A stretch of DNA of 41,425 bases from Bacteroidetes bacterium CG2_30_32_10 (GTDB lineage Bacteria; Bacteroidota; Bacteroidia; Bacteroidales; CG2-30-32-10). Below the pieces are notes generated by a model, which saw only the letters and a list, made by a program, of their open reading frames with translations, had not been told where the DNA came from and searched no databases. The position numbers were made by a program, and so were the translations under genes. Of the stretch, positions 9,565 through 19,257 are shown in pieces. Every line of letters begins with the position of its first letter. The stretch's first letter is position 1. The stretch lies in assembly GCA_001872995.1 (NCBI GenBank), contig MNXO01000053.1:1-41425 (forward strand), given 5' to 3'.

Positions 9565-11052
9565 TTACTTCGCTAATAATTGTTTCACAGCATATTTCCA
9601 TCCGTTATATAATTTTTCTTTTTTCAACTCATCCATATTGGGAAGAAATACTTTTTCAGTTATCTCAATTTCTTGTAAATCTCTGATATTCCAAAATTGT
9701 GTGCATAAACCAGCCAAATATGCAGCTCCAAGAGCAGTTGTTTCAATAACTTTTGGCTTTTCAACTTTCAAATTAAGAATATCTGCCTGAAATTGCATCA
9801 AAAAATCATTTGAAGTAACTCCTCCATCTACTTTCAATGAAGGAATTGTTAATGCAGCATCTTGCTCCATTATACTTAGTACGTCTCTTGTTTGATAAGC
9901 AATAGATTCTAATGCAGCTCTTATAATTTCTTTATCACCAACACCTCTTGTTAAACCAACTATTGCTCCTCTTGCATACATATCCCAATATGGAGTTCCT
10001 AATCCTGAAAATGCTGGCACAAAATAAACACCTGAAGTATCGGGAATACTTTCTGCTATTGATTGTGTTTCGGAAGAATTATTTATGATTTTCAAATTGT
10101 CTCTCAACCATTGTATAACAGCACCAGTTATAAAAATGCTTCCTTCTAAAGCATATTCCACTTTATCATTAATACACCAAGCAATAGTTGTCAATAAACC
10201 ATTTTCAGACTTCACTATTTTACTACCCGTATTCATTAACATGAAACATCCAGTTCCATATGTGTTTTTTGTCATACCCGACTCAAAGCATCTATGTCCA
10301 AATAAGGCTGCTTGTTGATCGCCTGCTACACCAGCTATTGGTATGTTTTCTCCATTAAATATTTCTAAATTAATATTGCCATAAACATAAGAAGACGCTT
10401 TTACTTCGGGCAACATACTAAATGGAATATCAAAATAATTGAGAATCTTTTTATCCCATTCCAGGGTTTTAATATTAAATAACATCGTTCGCGAAGCATT
10501 GGAAAAATCAGTGAAATGATTTCTTTCTTTGGTAAGGTTCCATATCAACCAGCTATCCATTGTTCCGCACAATAAATTTCCATTTATTGCTTGCTCTTTT
10601 GCACCTTCTACGTTATCTAATATCCATTTTACCTTACTTGCCGAAAAATAAGAATCAATAATTAAGCCAGTATTCACTTTTACATATTCTTCCCATCCTT
10701 CTACCTTCATTTGCTCACAAATGTCAGAAGTACGTGTGTCTTGCCATACAATAGCATTATAAATAGGTTGACCAGTAGTTTTATTCCATACAATGGTAGT
10801 TTCTCTTTGGTTTGTTATGCCAATTGCTTTAATAGTTAAAGGAGAAATTCCTGTTTTAATAAACAAATCTTTAATAGCTTCTATCACTTCTCCTAATATT
10901 TCAATAGGATTGTGTTCTACCCAACCCGTTTTCGGATATATTTGGGTAACTTCTTTTTGCGAAATAGCTATAATTTGAGAATGATGATTAAACAATACCA
11001 CTCGCGAACTGGTAGTACCTTGATCTATAGACAAAATATAACCTTCTTTCAT
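9565..11052 (-). CDS. glpK: glycerol kinase
   Basis: A 495-residue FGGY-family sugar kinase of the standard GlpK length. The N-terminal phosphate-binding loop 'SIDQGTTSSRVV' (about 8-19), 'GITNQRETT', the glycerol-binding 'WQDTRT', the central 'GVAGDQQAALFGH' and C-terminal 'KVDGGVTSNDFLMQFQAD' are all present. It phosphorylates glycerol with ATP to sn-glycerol 3-phosphate in the cytoplasm, feeding phospholipid synthesis or glycolysis. No glpF facilitator or glycerol 3-phosphate dehydrogenase gene lies nearby, so it stands alone here. Its start is 35 bases after the stop of the upstream T9SS-protein gene on the same strand, so joint transcription is possible but the functions are unrelated. 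Confidence 0.96.
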   Translation of the reverse strand: MKEGYILSIDQGTTSSRVVLFNHHSQIIAISQKEVTQIYPKTGWVEHNPIEILGEVIEAIKDLFIKTGISPLTIKAIGITNQRETTIVWNKTTGQPIYNAIVWQDTRTSDICEQMKVEGWEEYVKVNTGLIIDSYFSASKVKWILDNVEGAKEQAINGNLLCGTMDSWLIWNLTKERNHFTDFSNASRTMLFNIKTLEWDKKILNYFDIPFSMLPEVKASSYVYGNINLEIFNGENIPIAGVAGDQQAALFGHRCFESGMTKNTYGTGCFMLMNTGSKIVKSENGLLTTIAWCINDKVEYALEGSIFITGAVIQWLRDNLKIINNSSETQSIAESIPDTSGVYFVPAFSGLGTPYWDMYARGAIVGLTRGVGDKEIIRAALESIAYQTRDVLSIMEQDAALTIPSLKVDGGVTSNDFLMQFQADILNLKVEKPKVIETTALGAAYLAGLCTQFWNIRDLQEIEITEKVFLPNMDELKKEKLYNGWKYAVKQLLAK

Positions 11053-11087
11053 CTTTTTATATTTCTATGTAGTGTTTAATTTGATTA

Positions 11088-12701
11088 TTATTTTAAAATA
11101 ATCACTTTCCCTTTGTAGATATTCTTTTCCCTTACTATCTGATAAAAATAAACACCAGACTTTATTTGCGAAATATCTATTGAAAAGTTATTTGAAATGA
11201 TTTCTGATCTATAAGTTTCAGTACCATATATATCAAATAGATTGAAAAATATTGGAACATTTTGATTGTCCTTTAGTTCAATATTTAAAATGTTATTGGC
11301 GGGGTTTGGATAAACCCTGCATTTGTCATCATTGTTATATTTTAAAATATCGGAGGATAGTGGCGAAATTTTAGCAATAAAAAAGTTTACATCACTTTGT
11401 CCTGAAGAAGTAATTGTCTTATTTCCAAAATAACATGTATCAGAAAACCAACCAACAACTATCCAATTACCCAATGTGTCAATAGTAATATCAGAAATTA
11501 CATCATCATATTTACCACCCGCATTCATTCCCCAATCGGGTTCACCCATTGAATTTATTTTCTGTATTAAAATATCACCAGCTCCTTTTGTGTAATAAGT
11601 CTGACCGTTCATAGTAATAGTAGAATCATAAGTAAGACCAACATAAGCATTTAAATTTATATCATTTTCAATGCACCTTCCTTTGTCTGAACCATTATTT
11701 CCAATATCTATAGCCCATAACCAATTGCCATTATTATCAAAATGTGCAATATAAGCATCGTCGGTATTGTTAAAACTAGTAATTGAATCGTTTCCAAAAA
11801 TAGCATTTTTAATAAATCTTCCTGTGACAAAACCATTTCCGTTTTTTTCAACAGAAATATCATTAACAGAGGCATCTTCGCCAGCTATCGCCCATTGTAT
11901 TGCGCCATTGGCATTATATTTTGCAACAAACATTCCTGCTTTATCCAAAATAAAACCATCAAAATTGCAGTTTGCTACTCCAGCTATTCCTGTAACATAA
12001 CAGTTACCATATTCATCACTACAAATTTTATATCCATATTCAATACCAGAGGTGCCTGCATGCTTTGCCCAAACAAGATTGCCATAAGTATCATACTTGG
12101 CAATTAAAATATCACTCGAACCATAATTATGCATAATGTAACCATTATGAAACATAACAGAATCTTGATACCATCCAGTAATATAAGCATTGCCCTCATT
12201 GGTAACTGAAATGCCATAACCAACTTCTCCCGCAGTTCCTTGTATTTGTCTTGCCCAATGATAGTTTCCTGCAGAATCAGTTTTAATTATCAATAAATCC
12301 CAACCACCCTTGGCAATAAGATTGGTATCGGCAATTTGTAAGGTGTCTGTAAAATAGCCTGTGATATAACAATTCTCCAAAGCATCAATACCAATGGCAA
12401 TAGCAACATCTTCATTCTTGCTGCCATAGGTTTTAACCCATCCAAGTTGTCCATTTCTATTAAATTTTGCAAGAAAAATATCTGATAAACCATTACTTGG
12501 GTATTGATGCTGGTTTACGATTAAAGTATCAGTATATTGTCCAGTAATATATATGTTCCCTGAATTTCCAACTTTCACATCCCAGACCCTTTCTAAGCCT
12601 TTTCCTCCAAAACCAACTGCCCAGTCCCATTTTTGTGCATTTGTTTTTTCTGAAATTATAGAAATAATAAAGATTAGTACAATAATATAAAATGTTTTCA
12701 T
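11088..12701 (-). CDS. secreted SBBP-type repeat protein with T9SS sorting domain
   Basis: A 537-residue exported protein. A signal peptide (about 1-22, ending 'KTNA') is followed by about eight repeats of roughly 50 residues of the kind 'GxxYITGxYxDTL...FLAKFNxNGxLxWVKxxGxxxxD', characteristic of SBBP-like beta-propeller repeats. The last 75 residues are a type IX secretion C-terminal domain: 'CRVYPNPANNILNIEL', 'NLFDIYGTETYRSE', 'SGVYFYQIV', and a basic tail. In Bacteroidota this domain takes proteins through the outer membrane by T9SS and is cleaved off on attachment to the surface. The substrate or partner of the propeller is unknown. A terminator precedes the gene, so it should have its own promoter in 12702-12753, where I see no exact TAnnTTTG. 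Confidence 0.85.
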   Translation of the reverse strand: MKTFYIIVLIFIISIISEKTNAQKWDWAVGFGGKGLERVWDVKVGNSGNIYITGQYTDTLIVNQHQYPSNGLSDIFLAKFNRNGQLGWVKTYGSKNEDVAIAIGIDALENCYITGYFTDTLQIADTNLIAKGGWDLLIIKTDSAGNYHWARQIQGTAGEVGYGISVTNEGNAYITGWYQDSVMFHNGYIMHNYGSSDILIAKYDTYGNLVWAKHAGTSGIEYGYKICSDEYGNCYVTGIAGVANCNFDGFILDKAGMFVAKYNANGAIQWAIAGEDASVNDISVEKNGNGFVTGRFIKNAIFGNDSITSFNNTDDAYIAHFDNNGNWLWAIDIGNNGSDKGRCIENDINLNAYVGLTYDSTITMNGQTYYTKGAGDILIQKINSMGEPDWGMNAGGKYDDVISDITIDTLGNWIVVGWFSDTCYFGNKTITSSGQSDVNFFIAKISPLSSDILKYNNDDKCRVYPNPANNILNIELKDNQNVPIFFNLFDIYGTETYRSEIISNNFSIDISQIKSGVYFYQIVREKNIYKGKVIILK

Positions 12702-12753
12702 AGAATTATTAGCTTCAGTTTGTTTTTAAAGGAAATAGATTGCAATACAAGCT

Positions 12754-12778
12754 AAAAAGCCCCATAAAGGGGCTTTTT
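12754..12778 (-). terminator. Rho-independent terminator of the C69 dipeptidase gene
   Basis: A perfect 10-bp inverted repeat (12754-12763 with 12769-12778) encloses a 5-base loop. The stem is GC-rich near the loop (GCCCC/GGGGC) and A/T at its base, giving a T run on either strand. It lies 19 bases past the stop of the minus-strand dipeptidase gene, so it most likely ends that transcript; by symmetry it could also act on plus-strand transcripts. Confidence 0.88.
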
Positions 12779-12796
12779 ATATAATAATTAATTGAA

Positions 12797-14629
12797 TTAT
12801 TTTTTTTCTTCTATTACCTTTAATTTATCACCTGTTCCTTCTACAATAATTTTATACCATTCGTCACGATATGGAAGTTGTTTAACAGTAGGGTTAAGTT
12901 TTCCAGGAACATACGTTTTGATATTTCCATCCATATATTTGGTAAACAGATATTTATACAATTCTTTCCAAGCTTTAACGGTGTTATTCCCTTGATTAAC
13001 AGAATAATCGGTTATATACTGAATAGCAAGTTTAGAATCTTTTTTGTATAGTTCTGCAGCCACATTGTCAATAGTTTGGGTAGTAGCAATGTAACGCCCT
13101 TCTAAATCGCTTTGTAATTTTTGAATTTCAGGAATCATATCACTATAGCGAGTATAAGCAAAGTTTGACACTTGATTGAACACCCAGAAAGCAGCGTTGT
13201 CGCTATATTCCATCATAGAGCCATTGCCTTCGGCATAAGTTTCAGGCACTTTTGTAATACCGCAATACATAGGTGAATAAACAGTGCTATAGGAATCATC
13301 TACACCAAACCAATTGATGCCACCAATAGGATTTGGCAACCAAGAACGAGATTGAGCAACAAATGAAAATCCTGTTTGTTGAGTAGAAATAGCTCTTTCG
13401 TGAACATAACCTACCCCATTGTACGTCCAAGTCATTGGTCTCCAACGATAAGGACATTTATAAGGACCAGCACCGATATCTTGAGTCATATCCATTGGTG
13501 TTCCTTCAAAATGGTCTCTCATCATCCCAAATGCTTGTTGCAACGAAATTTTACTATCTGGTTTTATCCAAAAAGGCATACGGTTTTTAAGATTTTTACC
13601 CATTGCATAATTTAGATATTTGCCCATATCTTTATTCACTTTGTTAAACATAGACCACACTCTTGATTCACAGAAACGAGCAGCACCAAAATCAACGGGG
13701 GCATAAGTATCTGAAAAACTAAAATTTTTATCTTCGCCTTTATACAAACCTTTTTCTTTAGCAAAAGAAATAACATCAGGAGCATATAAGCAATTTTCGG
13801 GATCATTTAATGGGAATGTAGTAATACGTGCTTGATTTGCGTGCCCTGAAATATAACCATCTGGAATACGCATGGCAACCCAAACAGCACCTTTTGTGCC
13901 AGTTTCTGCACTGGTTGTGATTGTTTCTTCATATAAATCAAGGTTTTGTTTTCCTATTAAAGAATCAACTGCTTTATTGAAAGCAGCATTAGAAGGATAA
14001 GATTTATTAACAATACCGTTCAATTTTGTAATTAACTCTTTTGGAACGTTTGTTTTCTTTAAATTATCTATTGATTTTTTTGTAAGCTTAATGCTCCCAC
14101 CTTTACCAATCATTTCCATAATCCATACTTCGTTAGGGTCAGCAATTGAAAAAGATTCGCCCTCGCTGCAATAGCCATATTCTTTAACAAAATCTGCCAT
14201 AATTTTAATAGCTTCTCTAGCAGTTTTAGCTCTTTGCAAAGTTATATAAATTAAACCACCATAATCCATAGTTGCTCCGGGTTGATGCCATAACGATTCT
14301 AAACCACCATAAGTTGTTTCACCAATAGAAACCTGATATTCATTCATGTTTCCAACCACAGAAAAAGTATGAGTAACTTGTTTGATTTTTCCAAGAAATT
14401 CACCGGTATCCCATTCGTAAACATCCATCATACTGCCTGCTGGATAATCTGCGGCAGGTCTAAAATACAATTCGCCATAAAGCACGTGTGAATCTGCCGT
14501 ATAACTAATCATTGTTGAACCATCAATAGAAGCTCCTTTGGTAATTAACAAATTAGAACAAGCTTTTGAATTTTGCGAATATCCAAGTATTAGCAAGGAT
14601 ATACTTAACATCATTATTATTTTCTTCAT
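12797..14629 (-). CDS. C69-family dipeptidase, exported
   Basis: A 610-residue peptidase of the C69 (dipeptidase A / PepD) family, an N-terminal-nucleophile hydrolase fold. A signal peptide ends just before C24 in 'KACSNLLITKGASIDGS'; removing it would expose the cysteine that serves as nucleophile, the normal arrangement in exported Bacteroidota members. Supporting family blocks are 'YGGLIYITLQRAKTAREAI', 'SFSIADPNEVWIMEMIGKG' and 'GAVWVAMRIPDGYISGHANQARI'. It cleaves a broad range of dipeptides, probably in the periplasm, to supply amino acids. It is a monocistronic minus-strand gene with a -7 box (14662-14655) about 30 bases before the start and a strong terminator after its stop. Confidence 0.92.
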   Translation of the reverse strand: MKKIIMMLSISLLILGYSQNSKACSNLLITKGASIDGSTMISYTADSHVLYGELYFRPAADYPAGSMMDVYEWDTGEFLGKIKQVTHTFSVVGNMNEYQVSIGETTYGGLESLWHQPGATMDYGGLIYITLQRAKTAREAIKIMADFVKEYGYCSEGESFSIADPNEVWIMEMIGKGGSIKLTKKSIDNLKKTNVPKELITKLNGIVNKSYPSNAAFNKAVDSLIGKQNLDLYEETITTSAETGTKGAVWVAMRIPDGYISGHANQARITTFPLNDPENCLYAPDVISFAKEKGLYKGEDKNFSFSDTYAPVDFGAARFCESRVWSMFNKVNKDMGKYLNYAMGKNLKNRMPFWIKPDSKISLQQAFGMMRDHFEGTPMDMTQDIGAGPYKCPYRWRPMTWTYNGVGYVHERAISTQQTGFSFVAQSRSWLPNPIGGINWFGVDDSYSTVYSPMYCGITKVPETYAEGNGSMMEYSDNAAFWVFNQVSNFAYTRYSDMIPEIQKLQSDLEGRYIATTQTIDNVAAELYKKDSKLAIQYITDYSVNQGNNTVKAWKELYKYLFTKYMDGNIKTYVPGKLNPTVKQLPYRDEWYKIIVEGTGDKLKVIEEKK

Positions 14630-14951
14630 ATATCTATAAATTTTAAAAATTTCACAAACCTACATATTTTTTCTTGAAAAATGTTTATTCCATTTAAAAA
14701 TATTGAATTGTTTTCAAGGTATTAGGATTATTTAATAATCGTTTTCAAAAACATATAGACCATTTAACGAATTAAACAGCTCAGTAGTATGCTATAATCT
14801 ATTTATTTTTCCTTCAATTTACTAATTTTGGCAAATAATTTAAAATAATTTCTATGCTTTATCTCAATTTTTTATATTTTTGAAATGGATAGGCAATTAG
14901 GAATAAAGCCTTTCCTTAATTTTAAATTCCTTTCATTTAAACCCAATTAAA
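14630..14951. promoter_or_regulatory. divergent intergenic region between the dipeptidase and the nucleoid-protein gene
   Basis: This 322-base AT-rich gap holds no open reading frame or RNA gene that I can support. It must contain promoters for both flanking genes. On the minus strand 14662-14655 reads TAGGTTTG, and on the plus strand TAATTTTG (14823-14830) and TATTTTTG (14875-14882) both match TAnnTTTG. None has a convincing -33 TTTG at 19-21 bases, so which plus-strand box is used is open. Confidence 0.4.
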
Positions 14952-15989
14952 GTGTCTGATTTTACAAGTATTAAAAATATTATAGTCCACAATATTGGCA
15001 ATAAACTTCGCGAAGAAGAGATTCAAATCTCAAAATCATTATTAAAGGTAGATAATCCTGTTAAAGAATTATTATTGAAATATTTTCTTTCACCATTCAC
15101 TTCCAATGAATATTATAATCTTCATCACGAAAGCGAAGTGCAGTTAAATGAAGTTTATACTTACATTACTCGCATATTTGAAAATCAAGAAGAATTATTA
15201 GTACAAAGTATAAACCTTGCAAAGCACTTATACGAAAAAAGCACTCATCCTAAAGTGAAAGCGGGAGAGTTTTACGTGGTTTACTTTAAAAGATGTATGA
15301 TAGAAAATCAAGAAGTAGATGCCATTGGTTTATTTAAGTCAGAAAATAAAGATACCTATTTAAAGGTTTATCCCAAAGGCGATAATTTCGAAATTAATTA
15401 CGAAGATGGCATTAATATTAACAAGTTAGACAAAGGATGCCTAATCTTCAATACAGAGAAAGACAAAGGATATTTGGTTTCTATTGTAGATTCTCTTAGT
15501 AGGGGTTCAGAAGCTCAGTATTGGAAAGATGATTTTCTTCATCTGAAACCACGTGAAGACAATTATCATCAAACTAAAAATGTGCTCAATCTTTGTAAAA
15601 GCTTTGTAGTAGATAAATTATCTGAGGATTTTGATGCCTCTAAAGCAGATCAGGCAATTATGCTCAATAAATCGGTTGATTATTTTAAAGTCAATGATTC
15701 TTTTAAGATAGATGACTTTGCTGCCGAAGTAATACAACAACCGGAAGTTATCAAGGCTTTTAAAGATTATCGCGGACAGTTTGAATTAGATAGAGATGTT
15801 AAACTGATGGATGACTTCGACATTTCGGCTACTGCTGTAAAGAAACAACAAAAAGTATTTAAGAGTGTTATTAAATTAGATAAAAACTTTCATATATATA
15901 TACACGGTAACCGCGAAATGATTGAAAAAGGAATGGACGATGCAAATGGAATGCACTATTATAAGTTTTTTTATAAAGAAGAAAGCTAA
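14952..15989 (+). CDS. nucleoid-associated protein, YejK/NdpA family
   Basis: A 345-residue protein of the PF04245 family (37-kDa nucleoid-associated protein), recognised from 'IKNIIVHNIGNKLREEEI' at the N-terminus, 'FYVVYFKRCMIENQEVDAIGLFKSE' in the middle and the C-terminal 'FHIYIHGNREMIEKGMDDANGMHYYKFFY'. Such proteins bind DNA in the nucleoid; their cellular task is poorly known. Translation must start at GTG 14952, because the same frame has a stop at 14904-14906 and no ATG in between. The gene stands alone upstream of tdk, with a 154-base gap downstream. Confidence 0.85.
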   Translation: MSDFTSIKNIIVHNIGNKLREEEIQISKSLLKVDNPVKELLLKYFLSPFTSNEYYNLHHESEVQLNEVYTYITRIFENQEELLVQSINLAKHLYEKSTHPKVKAGEFYVVYFKRCMIENQEVDAIGLFKSENKDTYLKVYPKGDNFEINYEDGININKLDKGCLIFNTEKDKGYLVSIVDSLSRGSEAQYWKDDFLHLKPREDNYHQTKNVLNLCKSFVVDKLSEDFDASKADQAIMLNKSVDYFKVNDSFKIDDFAAEVIQQPEVIKAFKDYRGQFELDRDVKLMDDFDISATAVKKQQKVFKSVIKLDKNFHIYIHGNREMIEKGMDDANGMHYYKFFYKEES

Positions 15990-16067
15990 AAACAATTAAC
16001 AATAAACAATAACAATAAATTGAATTTTAAATTTATCAACAAAATGAATTTTTCTCATCTTTTAACA

Positions 16068-16075
16068 TAAATTTG
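16068..16075 (+). promoter_or_regulatory. candidate -7 promoter box upstream of tdk
   Basis: TAAATTTG matches TAnnTTTG exactly and would place the transcript start about 60 bases before the tdk ATG. The rest of the gap (15990-16143) is low-complexity A/T sequence with several AACAATAA-like repeats. No good -33 element is seen. Confidence 0.4.
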
Positions 16076-16143
16076 TGGTTTTTCAATAAAACAAATTTAA
16101 ACAATATTCAAAAATCATTTGCCAAAGCCAAATTCAGTAAAAC

Positions 16144-16734
16144 ATGTTTTTAGAAAATCCTATTAATCATAGTAAACCGAGAGGTTGGATAGAAGTTATT
16201 TGTGGTTCGATGTTTTCGGGCAAAACAGAAGAGCTTATTCGTCGGTTGAAAAGGGCAAAGATTGCCAAACAAAAAGTGGAGATATTTAAACCAGAAATAG
16301 ATAAGCGTTACGACGAACTAAATGTGGTTTCGCATGATGCCAATGCTATTTTATCTACACCAGTTCCAGCTTCTTCAAATATTTTGCTACTTGCAAATGA
16401 TGTTGATGTTGTAGGCATTGATGAAGCACAGTTTTTCGATTCAGAATTAACAAATGTTTGTAATCATTTGGCAAGCAGAGGTATTAGGGTAATAGTTGCA
16501 GGACTTGATATGGATTATCTCGGCAAACCATTTGGTCCAATGCCTGCATTGCTGGCAACTGCAGAATATATTACAAAAGTTCACGCAATATGTATGAGTT
16601 GTGGCAATTTAGCAAATCATTCACACAGAGTAGTGCACAACGACAAATTGGTTTTACTTGGTGAAAAAGATGCTTACGAGCCATTATGTAGAAGTTGCTT
16701 TGAAGAAAAAAAGAAAATAAATACTGAACAATAA
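16144..16734 (+). CDS. tdk: thymidine kinase
   Basis: A 196-residue type II (TK1-like) thymidine kinase. The P-loop is 'GSMFSGKT' (21-28), the catalytic glutamate is E94 in 'GIDEAQFF', and the lasso-domain zinc ligands C150, C153, C182 and C185 ('CMSCG' and 'CRSC') are intact. 'AGLDMDYLGKPFGPMPALLATAE' is the usual thymidine-site region. It makes dTMP from salvaged thymidine with ATP. It heads a run with the polyprenyl synthase gene (33 bases downstream), the MORN-repeat gene and prfB. Confidence 0.96.
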   Translation: MFLENPINHSKPRGWIEVICGSMFSGKTEELIRRLKRAKIAKQKVEIFKPEIDKRYDELNVVSHDANAILSTPVPASSNILLLANDVDVVGIDEAQFFDSELTNVCNHLASRGIRVIVAGLDMDYLGKPFGPMPALLATAEYITKVHAICMSCGNLANHSHRVVHNDKLVLLGEKDAYEPLCRSCFEEKKKINTEQ

Positions 16735-16767
16735 ATTTTTATATATCTTTGGCTTTATTTATTGGTT

Positions 16768-17742
16768 ATGATGTCGTTGGATGAAATAAAAGCTCCTATC
16801 AGCAAGCAAATGGATGAATTTGAAATTAAATTCAAAGCATCCATTAAAAGTTCTGCTCCTTTGTTGGATAAGATAACCGCTTATATTCTTAAAAAAAAAG
16901 GCAAGCAAATAAGACCAATATTTGTTTTTCTATCAGCAGCTTTGTATGGAAATATTAAAGAATCTTCCTATCGTGCTGCTTCTTTAATAGAATTATTGCA
17001 TACTGCCACTTTAGTTCACGACGATGTGGTTGATGATTCTAATGAAAGAAGAGGTGTTTTTTCTGTAAACGCCCTTTGGAAAAATAAGATTTCAGTTCTA
17101 GTTGGAGATTACTTATTATCTAAAGGTCTTTTAATATCTTTAGATAACAATGATTTTGATTTGTTGCGAATAGTTTCAGAGGCAGTACGTGAAATGAGCG
17201 AAGGAGAACTTTTACAGATAAAAAAAGCTCGTAATTTGAATATAAAAGAAGATATTTATTTTGAGATAATACGAAAAAAAACCGCTTCCTTATTTGCTTC
17301 TTGTTGCGCTTGCGGTGCAGCTTCAGCTGGTGCTGATGTTGAAAACATCAAACGTATGCACGATTTTGGCGAAATGGTTGGAATTGCTTTTCAAATTAAA
17401 GACGATTTGTTTGATTACCTAAACAACAATAATGCCGGAAAACCTTTTGGTATTGATATTAAAGAACAAAAAATGACTTTGCCTTTGATTCATCTTTTAA
17501 ACAATCAATCCTATTTTGAAAAAAGGAAAATAATAAATATTGTTAAAAATCATAATACCGATATTCGCAAAGTTGCTCAAGTAATCGAGGCAGTTAATAA
17601 AAGCGGTGGAATTGAATATGCTACAAATAAAATGCAGGAATATCAAGCAAAAGCATTTGAACTAATAAAAGAGTTTCCTGATTCTATTTATAAAAAAGCA
17701 TTAGAAGAATTGGTAGCTTATGCTATTGAAAGAAAAAAATAA
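16768..17742 (+). CDS. ispB: polyprenyl diphosphate synthase, long-chain (octaprenyl type)
   Basis: A trans-prenyltransferase of 324 residues when started at ATG 16768; a second ATG at 16771 fits the family start ('MSLDEIK') equally well, whereas a TTG at 16762 is unlikely. The first aspartate-rich motif is 'DDVVDD' (85-90) followed by 'NERRG', and the second is 'KDDLFDY' (211-217). 'KGKQIRP' near residue 44 binds diphosphate. The residues five and six before the first motif are small (A80, T79) rather than aromatic, which in this family allows long products such as the C35-C40 chain of menaquinone. It lies 33 bases after tdk and 15 before the MORN gene. Confidence 0.9.
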   Translation: MMSLDEIKAPISKQMDEFEIKFKASIKSSAPLLDKITAYILKKKGKQIRPIFVFLSAALYGNIKESSYRAASLIELLHTATLVHDDVVDDSNERRGVFSVNALWKNKISVLVGDYLLSKGLLISLDNNDFDLLRIVSEAVREMSEGELLQIKKARNLNIKEDIYFEIIRKKTASLFASCCACGAASAGADVENIKRMHDFGEMVGIAFQIKDDLFDYLNNNNAGKPFGIDIKEQKMTLPLIHLLNNQSYFEKRKIINIVKNHNTDIRKVAQVIEAVNKSGGIEYATNKMQEYQAKAFELIKEFPDSIYKKALEELVAYAIERKK

Positions 17743-17757
17743 TAATAATAATAAAAT

Positions 17758-19245
17758 ATGAAAAAAATAATTTTAATATCGTTGGTAGTTTTTGTTTATA
17801 AATGCTCCTATAGCCAAATAAAAGTTGAATATTGGAATTTGAAAACTAAGAAGAGTGAAGGTTATTATAAGAACGATAAAAAGGAAGGTAAGTTCACATA
17901 TTGGTATGATAGTGGAGCAAAATACGCTGAAGGTGAATACAAAAATGATGAAATGAAAGGTAAATGGACTTATTTCTATAAAGATGGAAAGAAATGGAAA
18001 GAAATTTATATTGATAGTTTGTTCACTAGTTTCTACAATAAAGGTGCAAAAGAAAAACTTGGCTACCTAAAAAACGGAAAAGAAAACGGTTTGTGGCAAC
18101 AATGGTACGAAAATGGGCAGTTGTTATCGAAAGGAGAATATAAAGATAGTCTTAAGATTGGACCATGGTCATATTGGTATAATAATGGCAATAAAAAACA
18201 GCAAATAAATTATGACAATGGACTAAGTACAGCTTGGTATCTCAATGAACAGAAGTCAGAAGAAGGAAATATTGTTAGTAGAGTCAAAGATGGCAAATGG
18301 AATACTTGGTATCAAAATGGAAAGCTAAAAGAAGAAGCACTATTTAAGAATGACAAACTCGAAGGAATGAATTATCAATGGCACGAGAATGGAATAAAAG
18401 CTTTTGAAGGTTTATATCAAAACAATTTATTGCAGGGATACAATTATTGGTGGAGAGACAATGGAAAACTCGAAATGGAAGGCAAATCAATAGATGGATT
18501 GCAAGATAGCACTTGGACATTTTATCATACAAATGGAAAAGTTTCAAGTAAGGGCAATTTTATCAAAGGAATGCAAGAAGGGATTTGGACTTACTGGTAC
18601 GAAACAGGTGAGAAATGGAAAGAAGGAAGTTTTAAAGAAAATAAAAAATCTGGTTTATGGACTACTTGGTACCAGAGCGGGAAAAAAGACCACGAAGGTC
18701 CTTTTGAAAATGGATTAGAACAAGGCAAATGGACCAGTTGGTTTGAAAATGGGAACATTAAAGATGAAGGCACTTTTGAAAAAGGAAAAATGAATGGATT
18801 ATGGAAAGGATATTATGAAGAAGGAAAAACAAAATATGCTACCTCCTATTCTAATGATATCAAAAATGGAATCTCTCAATATTGGTATCCCAACGGCAAT
18901 CAATGCTATGTGAGCAACTATAATAATGGAGATTTAAACGGCATCTGGTCTTCTTATTATGAAAATGGCAATATTAAAGAGGCAGGAAGCTATTTGGCAA
19001 ATAAAAAAAATGGAAATTGGTCTTTTTACGATGCTTATGCCGTTAAATATCAAGATGCTCAATTTAAAAATGGAGTATTAAACGGTTACTGGGCACAATA
19101 CAACACAAACCAAACAAAAGCTTGCGATGGGCTATATAAAAACGGTGGAAAAGATGGCAAATGGATAATAAGAGATAGTTATGGTAAGGTATTAAAAGTT
19201 ATTGACTATAAAAATGGCATCAAAGTAATAGAAGAAAAAAAATAA
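17758..19245 (+). CDS. exported MORN/YwqK-type repeat protein
   Basis: A 495-residue protein with a signal peptide (about 1-19, 'SYSQ' at the end) and then about 20 tandem repeats of roughly 23 residues, each resembling 'GxWxxWYxNGxxxxEGxYKNG'. They fill the protein to the C-terminus; the best copies are around residues 275-370. The repeat is that of MORN/YwqK-family proteins. Some YwqK members are labelled toxin-antitoxin antitoxins in databases, but no toxin gene is next to this one and it is exported, so that label should not be carried over. Function is unknown; a beta-sheet surface for lipid or protein contact is the general idea for MORN repeats. It is set between the polyprenyl synthase and prfB genes, 12 bases before prfB. 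Confidence 0.85.
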   Translation: MKKIILISLVVFVYKCSYSQIKVEYWNLKTKKSEGYYKNDKKEGKFTYWYDSGAKYAEGEYKNDEMKGKWTYFYKDGKKWKEIYIDSLFTSFYNKGAKEKLGYLKNGKENGLWQQWYENGQLLSKGEYKDSLKIGPWSYWYNNGNKKQQINYDNGLSTAWYLNEQKSEEGNIVSRVKDGKWNTWYQNGKLKEEALFKNDKLEGMNYQWHENGIKAFEGLYQNNLLQGYNYWWRDNGKLEMEGKSIDGLQDSTWTFYHTNGKVSSKGNFIKGMQEGIWTYWYETGEKWKEGSFKENKKSGLWTTWYQSGKKDHEGPFENGLEQGKWTSWFENGNIKDEGTFEKGKMNGLWKGYYEEGKTKYATSYSNDIKNGISQYWYPNGNQCYVSNYNNGDLNGIWSSYYENGNIKEAGSYLANKKNGNWSFYDAYAVKYQDAQFKNGVLNGYWAQYNTNQTKACDGLYKNGGKDGKWIIRDSYGKVLKVIDYKNGIKVIEEKK

Positions 19246-19257
19246 AATAATAAAGAT

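Noticed and set aside
17758..19245. Toxin-antitoxin system reading of the YwqK-like repeat protein
   Set aside because: The protein has a signal peptide, about 20 repeats and no toxin-like neighbour; the flanking genes are housekeeping.
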